A DNA stretch of 64,000 nt from Prorocentrum cordatum (taxonomy: Eukaryota > Sar > Dinophyceae > Prorocentrales > Prorocentraceae): contig CAUYUJ010007491.1 of the NCBI GenBank assembly GCA_963575745.1, positions 331,768-395,767 of the forward strand, written 5' to 3'. A model generated the notes under the pieces. That model did not search any database. It worked only from the letters and a program-made list of their open reading frames with translations, and had not been told where the DNA came from. Positions 33,588-44,845 of this stretch are shown piece by piece. Within the stretch, counting starts at the first letter, position 1; the number at the start of each line of letters is the position of its first letter. The position numbers and the translations under genes were made by a program.

Positions 33588-34467
33588 TCACATCTCGTGC
33601 GAGTAGAAGTCGTGAGCGAAATACTGCAGGAACCAGTACACAAAGAAGGCAAGGAACACGATGCGTATGAACCGCAAGAGAAAGAAGGCGTGGTAGAAGA
33701 TGTTCGTGGACCAGATCAGAATCGAATCGGTGCGGTCGGTGTCCTGGCTGCTGCTGTTGTGTTGCTGTTGGTGTACAATGACTATGGCCAGGGGCTGCCT
33801 GGCCTCAAAGAAACGGAGACTAGCTCGATGAGCTTGCCCGGCATGAGTACAGCTGGGCCGCGCACGGTATATCTGACACCACAGGTCAGACGACCAAGAA
33901 ACTCCAACCACCATGCCAAGAAAGAGGTCGATAAAAGGGCGAACATCAAATGGCAGAGGACGACGCCGGGGCAAGCCGGCTGTGTGACACGAGTGCGCCA
34001 TAACGCCAGTGGTAAAAGTGCCATTCAGAATGCAGCGGTACAAATTTAAGTGCTTCACCTCGGCACCCCCTCGGGTCGCAAACAACGAAGAGGAAGGAGG
34101 GGAAGGACATGAGGCAGAATAGCTCGATGAGCACGCCCATCATGAAACACAGCAGGGCCACATGTGGTATCTCTGACACCACCAGTCAGACGACCAAGAA
34201 CCTTCGACCACAATCCACAATATGAACAAATGATGTGACGGGCAACAGGTCGCAGAGCACGACGCCGGCTCAAGCCGGCTGTGTGACACGAGTGCGCAAC
34301 AACGCCAATGGTAATTAAAAATGCCATTCATAATGCAGCGGTACAAATTTAAGTGCTTCACCTCGGCACCCCCTCGGGTCGCAAACGACGAAGAGGAAGG
34401 AGGGGAAGGACATGAGGCAGAATAGCTGGATGAGCACGCCCAGCATGAAACACAGCAGGGCCACAGC
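33588..34467 (-). CDS. Candidate membrane-protein gene with triplicated exon
   Basis: A ~300-bp unit is repeated three times (matching landmarks at 33842, 34141 and 34444). On the minus strand each unit covers a hydrophobic segment. The two better copies (about 34467-34381 and 34167-34080) read VALLCFMLGVLIQLFCLMSF and VALLCFMMGVLIELFCLMSF, each followed by PSFLFVVCD; the third is degenerate. A last segment ending at 33588 is aromatic and hydrophobic (FYHAFFLLRFIRIVFLAFF) and ends in a stop. This looks like exons of a membrane protein, with one transmembrane exon and its intron amplified in tandem. Splice sites could not be fixed, and the family is unknown. Confidence 0.4.
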
Positions 34468-34566
34468 GTGAGAGTGGCCAGGGGAGGTGTCGATCTGGCG
34501 TGCGGAGGCTCGTTGATACCTGCCGCAGGATCAACGCCCTCGACCTGAACCCCGCAACATGTTGTC

Positions 34567-34745
34567 TCAACGATTCGCCAATCTGTTTGAAAGCTTTCTC
34601 GGGTAGCCATTGGCGAAAGCTTCGAAGCATTCCGCAACGCTGGTTTGCCAGCCTTCGTGCTCTCTCCACCCGTCCAGAAGCTCAGCGGAGAGGAACATCG
34701 TGACTCTAGTCCACCTTTCGCTCTCGGCGAACGTCGGCTTGTCGC
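34567..34745 (-). CDS. Possible upstream exon of the membrane-protein candidate
   Basis: Minus-strand frame ending at 34567 carries AESERWTRVTMFLSAELLDG and then EGWQTSVAECFEAFANGY, protein-like and free of repeats, about 100 bases upstream of the first hydrophobic exon. Above ~34745 the frame becomes Arg/Pro low-complexity. No family recognised. Confidence 0.35.
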
Positions 34746-34749
34746 CCTT

Positions 34750-35163
34750 TGCGCTGTCGTAACCCAGCCCCCTCCTCTTCCCTGGCCGGGCGAGGGCATG
34801 GCGATCCCGCGGGCGGCCCGCGAGTGCCGCCCGCCCCCCCCCCACCCACACGTGGGGAGCAGGAACAGCATCGATGGCGCGCCGCCGCGGGGGAACCCAT
34901 CGAGGTGCCGCTGCGGACCAGGCACCTGGGCCCCCGCAGCAACGAACAGCAGCAGCGAACGAGCAACACGCCCCCGGGCTCCCGGCGGCAGCGTGCCCCC
35001 GGCACCCTCCCCACCCCCTCCAAGCGACGAGGAGCCGCGCACACGAGCGTGCTCCCGCCCCGCCCGGCGGCCCGCGGCGCATGCTCCGAGGCGCTGCCTG
35101 GCGGAACATCTGGGCGAGCCGTCGCCTCCGCCGAAGTCTCCTCTGTCGCCGCCGCCGCGTCGC

Positions 35164-35218
<55 letters not shown>

Positions 35219-35384
35219 AGGGCGCCGCGACGGAGAGCGGGCGCCTCGCCGGGCACGCCGCCGCCTGCGCCTCTCCCGGGAGCGGCGCCGGCCGCGCCCG
35301 CCGCCCCTGGGGTGGGGGGGAGCGGGCGCCTCGGCGCGCCGCGGCGCGCCGAGGCGGGCGGGGGCCGCCCGTTGCCACAGTTGA
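34750..35384. other. GC-rich DNA, no gene seen
   Basis: Very GC-rich with CGC/GCC runs and (GTCGCC)n-like sequence at 35150-35215. Long frames are Arg/Pro/Ala-rich on both strands. Confidence 0.5.
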
Positions 35385-35525
35385 CTCCTCCTCGTCCTCG
35401 TCCTCCTCCTCCTCCTCCTCCTTCTCCTCCTCCTCCTCGTCCTTCCCCTCCTCCTCCTCCTCCTCCTCCTCCTTCTCCTCCTCCTCCTCCTCCTCCTCCT
35501 CCTCCTCCTCCTCCTTCCTCCTAGA
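35385..35525. repeat. CCT polypyrimidine tract
   Basis: (CCT)n with CGT/CTT variants, pyrimidines on the plus strand. Confidence 0.94.
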
Positions 35526-37072
35526 GCGGGAGGGAGGATGGCGGGATGGAGAGCGGGAGGGAGACAAGCCAAGACCGATCGCGAAGCGAGTGGGGCCACT
35601 GGAGGGAGGGAGACAGGGGGAGGTATGTGGGGAAGGGGAGGGGAGGCGGGGGGAGGCAGGGAGGAGGGAGGGGGAGGCAGGGCAGGACGCGAGCGCACAG
35701 AGAACCCTGGCCGCCCCTCGGCCGTTCCTGCCCTCCCGGCCCGCCGGGCCTCCGCCTGGGAAGCGGGCGAGGCCCGGAGGCTTGAAAAACTCTCGCGCGT
35801 CCCCCTTCTCGTCCTGGCTTTCTCCCGCCTGCCTCCTGGTGCTCCTCCCGCGTGTCTTCTCACATCCGAACGCTCCCGGTCCTTCCAGACGGGGCCTCCT
35901 CTCGGGATCGGCGCCTGGCTCCCGCCGTTCAGGCTTGCGTTCCCGCCCCAGGGACGGGCCGCGTTTCTGAGTCCGAATCCTTTCTCGTCGCGGTCGCCCC
36001 TCATTCCCCTCCTCCACCTCCCGCTCTTTCCACTCCAGCTCCTGCTGCTGCTGCTCGTCCTCGTCCTCCTGCTTGCTTCCTCATCCTGTGCCGTCTTCTC
36101 TTGCTCCTCCTCCTGCTCAGCCGCCATCTCCTCCCCCACTGTACGCAGCTCCCCCTTCTTTCCCTTGCGCAGAACGCGATGGGGTCCTTCTTCAGGTTTC
36201 TGGGACCGCTATGACACGCGTCGGCGGATAGAGAAACAAAGGGCGTACCAAGAAGGGATGGGAAGGAAGGGGAAGGATGCCAGCTTCAGCTCGGTATCAC
36301 TTAGTTTGGCTCATACTCCCTCCCCCTCCTCCCTCCTCCTCCCGTCCTCCCCTCTGACTCCTCCCTGACATCTCATCTACCCTGCCTTCTCCATCCTGCG
36401 CGCCTGCCCACCCGACCTTCCGCCCGTCCCGTGTCGCGAGCTTGCCCCTAGTTTGGATTCCTCTCCTCTTCCTCCTCCCCCCTCCTCCCCATCCGCCCCC
36501 TCCTCTCCACTCCACAGTTACACAATATGAGCACCACTCTCCCCTCTCCCCCCGAAGGCCCCGAGGTCGTAGCCTGCCCCCCTACGCGTACTGCCTGCTA
36601 CACGTAGGATCCCCCAACGGTGATCGATCATATGCTTTTTTTGTTGCACTCTGAACGTGTTCGGTGTTTCCAGAGTGGCGCTCCCGCAACAATGTTGGCC
36701 CCATTGTCCTGCTCTCGGTCCCTCCAAATAATATTCCCGCTGCAGCGCTGACAACATTTCTTTGTTGCGGATATTCCGCAGCGCGTTCCAGCTGCAGCGT
36801 TGGCCTTCTGTTTGCGCGCTCCTCTGCGATGCCACGCTTTGCGCTGCAATGCGTCACTACGCAATGCCATGCCATGCTCTGACATGTTACGCTCTGCCGT
36901 GCTGCTCGACATCCGACTGCGCGAATGAAGAGGAGATCTACACCATGGTAAGGGATGGGACGGGGGGTAGGACGTCAGATAAGACGTTTGCGCACCTAGC
37001 TTGCGTCTCCCCGCTACCCTCCCCTTCCCTCTCCCTTCCGCCATCTCATCCCCACCCTCTCTCTCTCTCTTT

Positions 37073-37104
<32 letters not shown>

Positions 37105-37264
37105 TCCCTCTCGCCCCCCCCCACCCTTCTCGCCCTTCCCCTCAACCAACTCTGCCCCTCCCCCACCCCATCTCCCGCCCAACCTCCCGGCTTCCCCACC
37201 ACGCACCCCCCTCCCCGTCCCATCTACCACCTCCCCGCCGAGATTACTCAATCTGAAAAAAATA
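35526..37264. other. No gene seen; G-rich then pyrimidine-rich
   Basis: 35526-35780 is G/A-rich, 36020-36530 and 36990-37250 are pyrimidine-rich, with (TC)n at 37057-37100. The middle part (36530-36960) has mixed composition but no convincing ORF or RNA gene. Confidence 0.45.
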
Positions 37265-37860
37265 AGCCAGTGTGCACCCCAAATGGTGTATTTCTGACAA
37301 TCGATGTTGTGCAATCGATGTGGTGCAATCTAGGTTGTACTATGTATGTTGTGATATCTATGTGGTGCAGTATAGGCTGTGGACTCTACGCGGTGCAATG
37401 TATAATGCGCAATTCACGTGGTACAATCCCTGTGGCTCAATATCACGTGTGCACGCTATGTGGTGCAATTTAAGTGGTGCGACCTCCGTGGTTTTTATGT
37501 GGTGCAACCCCTGTGGGATGCAGCTCAGGTGGCGCAATCTATGAAATGCACTCTAGGTGGAGCTATATAGGTTGTGCACTACATGTGGTGCAATATATGA
37601 GGTAAACCTACCTGGTACAGTCAAGGTTGTGCAGTCTAAGTTGTGCAAGATATGTGGCGCAACCTATGGTGTGCACTCTTTGCGGTGCAGCGTACGAGGT
37701 GCAACCTATGTGGTGCAATATAGGTTTTACACTCCATGTTGCGCAACCCATGTGGTGCAATCTATGCGGTGCCAACTATGATTTGCAAGCTGTGTGATGT
37801 ACTCTTAGGTAGTGCAAGCGATGCGGTGCAGTCTATAATGTGCAATCCAGGGTGGCGACG
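37265..37860. repeat. 14-bp minisatellite (GTGCAATCTATGTG)
   Basis: About 40 degenerate tandem units of 14 bp; nine successive units can be read in register from 37310 with two to six differences each. Composition is AT-richer than the flanks. Confidence 0.85.
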
Positions 37861-38978
37861 AGGCGGCGACGGCGGCCACATAGCAACAAGAACGAAGACA
37901 CGGCCCAGACGACGGAGGCGGCGACGGCGGCCAGATAGCCGCAAGACCGACGACACAGCCCAGTTGGTTGCCTCCACCATCCTTTCACCTCTTTTTGCTT
38001 TTCGCTGATCGTCCTGCTCACCCTGTTCCTGGACCTGCTGCAGCTGGTCCTCCTCGTGCAGATGCCTCTCCTCACCATTCTTCCGCATCCACTTCCTCTT
38101 GCCCCTCTGTATCAAACTGCTCATCCTACGCACCCTCACCATCCAGTGCACAGCATCCCCCCCATGTTTGCGCATCACCCGATGGGATCACTTGGGGGAT
38201 CAAGGTCCCTAGGACACCCGGAGGTTCACTCCGCGCTGCCGCCGCCGCCGCCGCCCTTTCGCCCATTCAGTCTGCATCATCACTGTGCCCGCCGTCTTCC
38301 CTGCCGATCTGCCCGCCGCTTCATCTTCTCCCCCTCGATGGAGAAGGAGGCAGGATGGAGGGAGGGACGGGGATGAGGAGGAGGCCAGAATAACGAAAGG
38401 GGGAGGGCGAGCAGGATGAGCAGCAGGAGTACCAATGGGTGTAGTAGACGGGCGGGACTAGAAGGCGGAGGGAATCGAAGGGAGTGGAAGGGGGCCGCTG
38501 GCGCGACCAGAAAACATCCTATGTACATGCCACCCCTGAGCTCAAGAAGCCGAGCGCCGAAACGAAGGGCCAGAAGGTGGAAACTGAAGGTTTCAAACTT
38601 CCAGGAGAGCTGCCGCAACTGCCGCATTGCTGTCGCTGGCCACTGCACTGCGAGCCGCGCGACCCGCAACATCCTGCTGGCGCCAAAGGCCGCGGGCCTA
38701 AGACACGGTACGCGCCGCCAACGTGCACCAAAACCAGCAGCGACGCCGCTAGCCGCATCCGCTTGCTTGCGCACCCACAGAGCCGTTCTCTGCCAGGGGG
38801 GGGTCGGAGGGGAGCTGAACTCCACCAACTGCTGCGTGGTGGCAACGTCTCCACCGGAGAGGACCAGGGAAAACGAGAAAAGCACCCTCGCTTTGCTGAT
38901 CCTTCGCTTCCTCGCCAGTCTCAGGGTGGGCGGCCGCGGCATGGCAACCAGACGTGCCCGTGCATGGCACGAAGAGGA
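37861..38978. other. No confident gene
   Basis: Begins with a duplicated ~50-bp segment (GGCGGCGACGGCGGCC, 37865-37960). Several frames up to ~240 codons overlap on both strands without family motifs. Confidence 0.4.
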
Positions 38979-39060
38979 CGCCACATGCGAACCCTGCCCC
39001 ACCTCCCCCTTTAGAAATCGTGTGGTGGGGGAGGGTGGGGGGTAAGGTTCGCATGTGGCC
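38979..39060. repeat. Hairpin element (CCACATGCGAACC family), short copy
   Basis: Starts CGCCACATGCGAACCCTGCC and ends GGTTCGCATGTGGCC, a terminal inverted repeat of about 15 bases, with purine-rich sequence resembling one arm of the copies at 49753-49898 and 51802-51928. Confidence 0.7.
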
Positions 39061-40265
39061 TCCTAGCGAAGGGGCATGAGGAGACGGCCGTTGCCCCACA
39101 GCTGCACCCAACTCCGATGGGCGCGTCCGCGGACGGCACGAAAATGGGAACGCCGCCGCGCAATGTCGCAACGCAGGCGGCGCCGAGGGCTGGTCCCGAT
39201 GTATTTCGGCCTGGGGAATGATGGCTTGGAGCTGGGCGTCTGCGTTCCATCGAGCGTCTCCTTGACCGCGTCGTCGTCGATGTCTTCCTCGATGGGATGT
39301 AGCTGTGCAGACGAGGAGGCAGCATCAGCACGTCTCTTGGTCCTCCAGTTGCCTTGTGCCGAGCTTCGGCCAACGCCTAAAGCAGCGTTGGCTCCTCGGA
39401 CTGCTGCTCCTCCTGTGCTTTGGCCTCGGCAGTTCTCCGCGTAGATGTCGATGGGCATCTTGGAATGCAGCAGGGAGTCGCCAACAGTGCCGGCACTGGA
39501 AGCTGCGCCCGGCGATCCACGGCTGGAATGTTCCTCCTGCTCGTCACCGCCCTCGCGCAAGTCCGCGTCCACGACGTCCTCGGCCTGCGCGGTCTGGTGC
39601 ATGATCCCCCACTCTACGCGGCGTCTTCGGTGTTGGCCCTCCTTGCTTCAACTGCTTGTATGGTCGGTCAAGGGTCGAGTACATTTACTGAAGGCGTGCG
39701 GCCCAGGTTCTTCCTGGTAGGTTCTCGAAGTCCCTTCGAGCCCGCAGCTTCATTCAAGCCCGCCAGCAAGCTGAAGTTGCTCCTCGTCCTTCAGGGCGAA
39801 CTTGACCTGTGGATCCGCACTCTCAGCATCTTCTTGGAGTAGCGGTTCCAGGAGGTTCAGGCGCGGAAGCTGTAGGTCGACTGCGCGAACTGGTTCATCC
39901 TGGCACGCTGAATGCGTTGCATCTCCGAACGCACCGCGAGTCTGTAGAGGAAGGTCGGCTGTCCCTGTGTGTAGCCAGCCTGATTCCTGACCTCGGGCTC
40001 CAGCGCCGTTGTGGCGTTGGCCTCGAGCGCCTCAACTTGGCGTCGAGCGTGTGCGAGTCCGTTCTTCGCCTCGCCTCGTTGCTAGATCAACGCCGCCCTG
40101 GTCCGGGGCAGCTCCCGGTACCGCTCTAGGTTTAGCCGTTGAGGCTCGGCGGGTTTGTCGCGGCCCGCCGCCTGCAGACTCATGATCCTCGTCCGCCGAG
40201 AGACTGAACCACTTTCTATATACTCGATTTTGTCCGTCACCGAGGTTTTGCTGGTGGCCATCAAG
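39061..40265 (-). pseudogene. Decayed coding sequence, coiled-coil-like, unknown family
   Basis: A minus-strand frame opens with Met at 40264 (MATSKTSVTDKIEYIES onward), meets a TAG after ~60 codons, and continues in the same frame as a charged helix (HARRQVEALEANATTALEPE) to a TGA near 39885. A shifted frame then carries LLEPLLQEDAESADPQVKFA. Protein-like fragments go on to about 39100 in other frames. The alternation of good fragments with stops and shifts marks a pseudogene, possibly of a retroelement ORF. No motif identifies it. Confidence 0.45.
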
Positions 40266-40302
40266 AGCGCTGCGTGTCCTCTGAAATAATGAACATTTGG
40301 GG

Positions 40303-41000
40303 CCTAATCGGATGGCATCCATTCCCTGCGAAAGGATTCAGGATGCTCGAGGCGGCCCACGTGCTCGTCGAGGGTCTTGTTGTACTCGTCCACCTTACGC
40401 GCCCCCGTCTGTCCTGGTCTCGCCTCGGTGCTTGAAGATCATCTCACTCCAACGCCTCATCTTTTCCTCCATGTGCAGCCCGGTCTTAGGCGAGAGGCCC
40501 CCCGGGTCGGCGTCCTCCGCGGGCCCCAGGTTCACGGCGTCGCTCTCGACATCCTCGCGGGCGGCGACGATGCCGCGGCCCTCCGACTGCAGACGATCCA
40601 GGGCGCGCCGGTTCCGCGCGGCGGCGGCGGACGCGCGCCGCTCATCGCTCAGCTCCTCGTCGATCTCTGCGGCCCCCGGAACGTCCAAACCCGCGGGGCC
40701 CAGGGAACTCTCGTCTGGACGAGTCTCATCCAGTGTCCTTCGAAAGAATTCCCGAGGTTTCTCTCGCACTTCATCTGGACTTTTTTCGAAGCCCATGAAA
40801 TATTCGCACGCGGGGGTGGTCGGGGGCAGGCAGGCGCAGCTGGCGCTGAGCCCTCGGCGGATGAGGCAAACGCCCGGCCTGCGAGCCCGGGGGCCATCGG
40901 CCGCTGCCGCCAGATCCATATGAGCTGGCCTTTTTTCGCCCATCGTTGTGTTCCGCGCCGTCGTAGAAGAGGCAGTCCTCGTCGTCGCCGTCAAAGTCGA
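40303..41000 (-). pseudogene. Decayed hypothetical gene
   Basis: Frame ending at 40395 carries GFEKSPDEVREKPREFF, an acidic/Arg helical stretch, and MEEKMRRWSEMIFKHRGE. One frameshift near 40390 joins it to KVDEYNKTLDEHVGRLEHPE and a stop at about 40303. The composition is of a soluble helical protein. The family is not recognised. It lies just 3' of the copia-like element on the same strand and could be part of an older insertion. Confidence 0.4.
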
Positions 41001-41192
41001 CCTGCTCGCCCTGCCCATCCTGAAGCTGGGGGGCCGAGTAGACGGATCAAGGATCCAGGCGCTGGTTCCCTGGGCGGCATGGCCCCGCAGGAAGGGGGGG
41101 GTCCAGCCACGAAGCCACAGCCGCAAGGTGCGAACGGCGGCACACTGCGACATGCTGACGCACCCACTGCACGAGGAGGGCAATCAAGGAAA

Positions 41193-41760
41193 TCACGCGT
41201 CGAACGAGCTGAAGTGACAGCAGGCTGAATAGACGTGGGACGTTTCGGAGGTGTCGCGGGAGACGCACGGGGCGATGTAGCGCTTGGTGGGGGAAGGTTT
41301 CTCGAGGAGCATTTGGTCTCGGATTGCGTTTCCCGGTAGCCAGCCGACGTGCTTTACTCCGCTCGAGTCCCTCTTTGTTTTTTCTCTGGCAATGCGCAAC
41401 TCAGCTGTCTGCGTAAATTGCACGAGAGGTCGCGCGTTTCCTTTCAATTTCGCCAAACCATCCGCGAGATCAAGTTCGCGTGGGAACCAACGACACTGAC
41501 CACCGAGGTTCCCCAGGGAGGCCCGAACGGCGGCAATCTCCAGGGCAGCTCGATTCTCGGTCGAAGCGAAGTGCTTCCGATTGGTGCAATCGTTTGCAGA
41601 TCTGGCATCGGTCATGGTGATGATGTCCAGATCGGGGTCCTGCTCCATGATAGTCGTGCCTCGGATTTCTGCGCATGGCATTTCGATCTCGAAGTTCGCG
41701 TCGAAGACCGTTCGCGATGCCAAATCCACGAGGTAACCCTTTCGGCCCCAGCCAAGCAAT
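41193..41760 (-). pseudogene. Copia-like RNase H
   Basis: Part of a 436-codon frame (42503-41193). It reads DIITMTDARSANDC, STENRAALEIAAVRAS, then CRWFPRELDLADGLAK, matching the copia RNase H pattern TDAKS...ENR...RW...LADGLTK. The frame upstream of about 41760 is not protein-like. Confidence 0.65.
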
Positions 41761-42036
41761 CGGACAAGGGGGTTGGCCTCCACCGCCGGGGTAGAACTCC
41801 CAGCGCGCTCCGTCTCATGGACATGCCGCGTAAGGGTGCTGGCATCGGCTTCCCTTCCCATGAGGAGGTATTGGTCTGCTGCGCAGATCATGTCGCGTGT
41901 CTGAGAGCGCCCCTGCCCCGCGCCTCGAGATCCCAACAGGAATCGCACAAAACGACCAGGCGGAGACAATGACGGGTATCGGCTTGATTGGCGTCCTCGA
42001 GGCGTCGCAACGCGGCATTGGCCTCGATGAAATCTT

Positions 42037-42784
42037 TCACTCTGGACTTGGGCAGCGTGCTGCTCGGGAGAGATGCGCCCCCCGAGCCGCCAGGCACGCC
42101 TTCTCGGCGCGTCCAATTGTTTCCCCACGCAGCCCACGCACAGTTGCAATCTCCTCTGGCGCGGCCGGTAGTTCAGGATCCTTGCAGCACCCCCGTCGGG
42201 GACGGCTCGGTCGGGCTCGTTCTGCAAGATACCGCGCCATAGAGTTCGCGAAGTCGAAATTGTCGTGTCGTCGCAGAGTGCGCCCGCCATGCTCAGTCGC
42301 GCCCTCCATGAGTCCAGTCCATTTTCCGAATTTGAACCGCCTGCGCAGGCGAGAAAACGCATCGATAAATCTATATCCCATGCCGCCTCCCAACAAATCA
42401 TCTGTTTCGATGGCAACTCGCCCGGCAAACTGCCCAGGGCGTCCGTCAAGAGTATCGCGCATGGGCATGGCGCAGGTCGCCAGAGGATGGGGAATACAAC
42501 CATACTCTTTGAACGCTGTCAAACGCTGTCAGAAGGCTTCTGCGCCAACCTGGAAGGCCGGCGACCAACCCATAAACTCCCGTCAGCAATTCAATTGCTG
42601 GCAATTCGTTGGGATCCTCGCGAGGAATGCATCCTGCAGGGAGTGAAGCAAAAAGAGGTTCTCCCTGCTGATTTCGGAGTCCTTGGGTAAAGGCGGATTT
42701 GACGTTGCCAACCCAGGCCTCAGCCTTGATGGAAGACAGACATGGTCGTGCAAGAGGTACATCCGCTGTAGTATGCGCAGGCAC
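42037..42784 (-). pseudogene. Copia-like reverse transcriptase, motif A Asp lost
   Basis: Frame 42784-42446 has EAWVGNVKSAFTQG at motif A, where copia RTs have DVKSAF; the codon at 42704-42706 gives Asn in place of the catalytic Asp. LLTGVYGLVAGLPGW follows. Frame 42522-42037 has motif C as ETDDLLGGG and then RRFKFGKW and GRTLRR, typical of the copia RT C-terminal part. The frameshift and the Asp-to-Asn change make it inactive. Confidence 0.65.
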
Positions 42785-42792
42785 AGTGCGAT

Positions 42793-44000
42793 TTAACGCA
42801 GCGCTGCCGAGGTCATGAAACCCTTCAATAATTCATCTCGATTTGGCGTCGTAATTCTTGGGGGCAGCAGAATCTTGAGGCTTGTTGACGTAGTCTGCTC
42901 CCCAATCTTTCCACTGGTCGTGCCAGCAGGCAGGAATGATACGTTCGGGGCATTCGCGGTTGATTTCTGCAACAGATGCCCCTCGGAAGAAGCGCACTGA
43001 TGCGTTGCCATCAGGTCCAGCAGCGTATATCTCAAGCCTTTGTTTGTGACGGCTACCATGCGGTCCGACGAGCCGCTGTTTAAGATGACCAGGTAACGGG
43101 TTGATGTTGATTTCATTATCCGCACGCTTCCTCTTGATAACGCATGAGCTCGAGGTGTTGAGGTAGGCCGCTTCTGATTGACAGGCCGTGTAGATGTTGT
43201 CCAGGCCGGGGCCGTGTGCGCCTCCAACAGATCATCATTTACCTGGGCAGCATGACTGCCGTCCACGTGATAAGTAACCAGTTCACCTGCAGCGTCTGCA
43301 GATGGCAGATGTAGGAGGTCAACCGTAGTTGGCGCTGATGGCGGTAAGTAGGAAGCCGCGTTAGCGGGCCAGGGCATGCCTGAGCCCTGCGCAGTTGCGC
43401 TGATAGTTCCCCCCGGCGCATTCGCCGCAGGGGGCGGTCGCGATCCAGGCTCGCTCTGCGATTCCGCAGAGCACGCGGTGTCCAATCGAGGTCACACCTG
43501 TCGCGCATCACTCTCGGGGGCTGCACGTGCCAACCCAGGTTCATCGCAGCTCTCCGCCATTGGTTGTATTTCAAGTTCTTCTGGTTGTGGCGGCTGCGGC
43601 TCCCGATCTGCGCCGATGCTGGGGTCGTGTCCAGGAGATCTGGGGTGGCCTTCTCTGGTGGCGCCGACAGAACGACGGGCGCCACGCGCGCGCTCGAGGT
43701 CAATCTTGAGGTCGCGAAGACAACGATTGACCACCTCGATACTCTACTTTCATCCTGGGTGGCACCACGCATTTGCTCATTTGCCACGCACCACAGCGCT
43801 TCGCGCACGTTGATCCAGGCCCACCAACTGTGGGCAGGATAACCACGCCAGGCCCAAAGCATTTCCAGGAGCCCACTCGCCCCTGTTCCCATGCAAACGA
43901 GTTGGCTTTCGGTGGAGGTTGGGGGCGTGCGATGTCGTTCGCGGAGGACTCGAACTAGCCGCAGTCGATGATCCATGACAGTCCAGGCTTTTCATAGCGG
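42793..44000 (-). pseudogene. Linker between integrase and RT
   Basis: Two overlapping frames (43976-43239 and 43485-42793) are partly protein-like (MVAVTNKGLRYTLLDLMATH) without domain motifs, in the place where copia polyproteins have a variable linker. Confidence 0.3.
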
Positions 44001-44845
44001 TTCGGCGTAGGTCTTCTGCTCGATGGAAATCTTGCACCGCATCAGCAGACAAGCGCTCGGGATTTATGGGGTCATCGGCGAGCAGTGTCAATGGTAAACG
44101 TCATGTAAAACCGAGCGCCCGTTGCATACTTGAAAATCCACTCCGATTCTGGCAACGGTTCCGGACAAAGTACTACTATATTTCAACTCTTTCCGTACTA
44201 CCGTTTGCCACGGAGCGCGAGCATCCGTCGGACATGAACACGCACCATTGTTTTGCACGTTATCGGCGCACCTACGCCAACTTCCGACATGCCAGCGTCA
44301 CGTGCCCATGTCCGTGCACATACGTGCCATGCTACATCCGCTGACCCCCCTGCCCCCCAATGTCCAACCGACTGAAAGGACGTGCCCCACCATATGACAT
44401 TGTGGACACTTGGCCTCAACCTAGTCATTGCCAACAACCTGACTACATCGATGCGACTTGGGGGCAGCAGCGGGGCGGCGAGCATAGGGCCGTCTGCGCG
44501 CATCACACTCGTCGCACTTGAAGTTTTTCAATACCCAGCGCGCCACTTCAGGCATAGCGTTGCCCCGTCTCAGAAGCCGAGCAACATCTCGATTTCAAGG
44601 CTGACCAGCGTTGTCGTAAGGCAAACCTGAGATCGATTACCTGCTCCGTTCTAGGTGTCCAGTCGGGCTGAACAGGTGCGTCGTCATCGCCGCCCAATTC
44701 GGCGCCGGGGCCGTCGGCAATAATTTCGCCAGGCCCATCTCCTTCAGGAGCCGCTTCCAAATCAAGACTGAGACTGGCGCTGTTCCCTGAGAGTGCCTGC
44801 TAGATCTGCTTCGCCTGCTAGTGAGAAATCGCGCCGGCGCCGTCC

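Noticed and set aside
34140-36139. Minus-strand ORFs of 477-625 codons
   Set aside because: Mostly Arg/Pro/Glu low-complexity from GC-rich DNA and the CCT tract; only the hydrophobic and the AESERWTR segments at the 3' end look real and were annotated separately.
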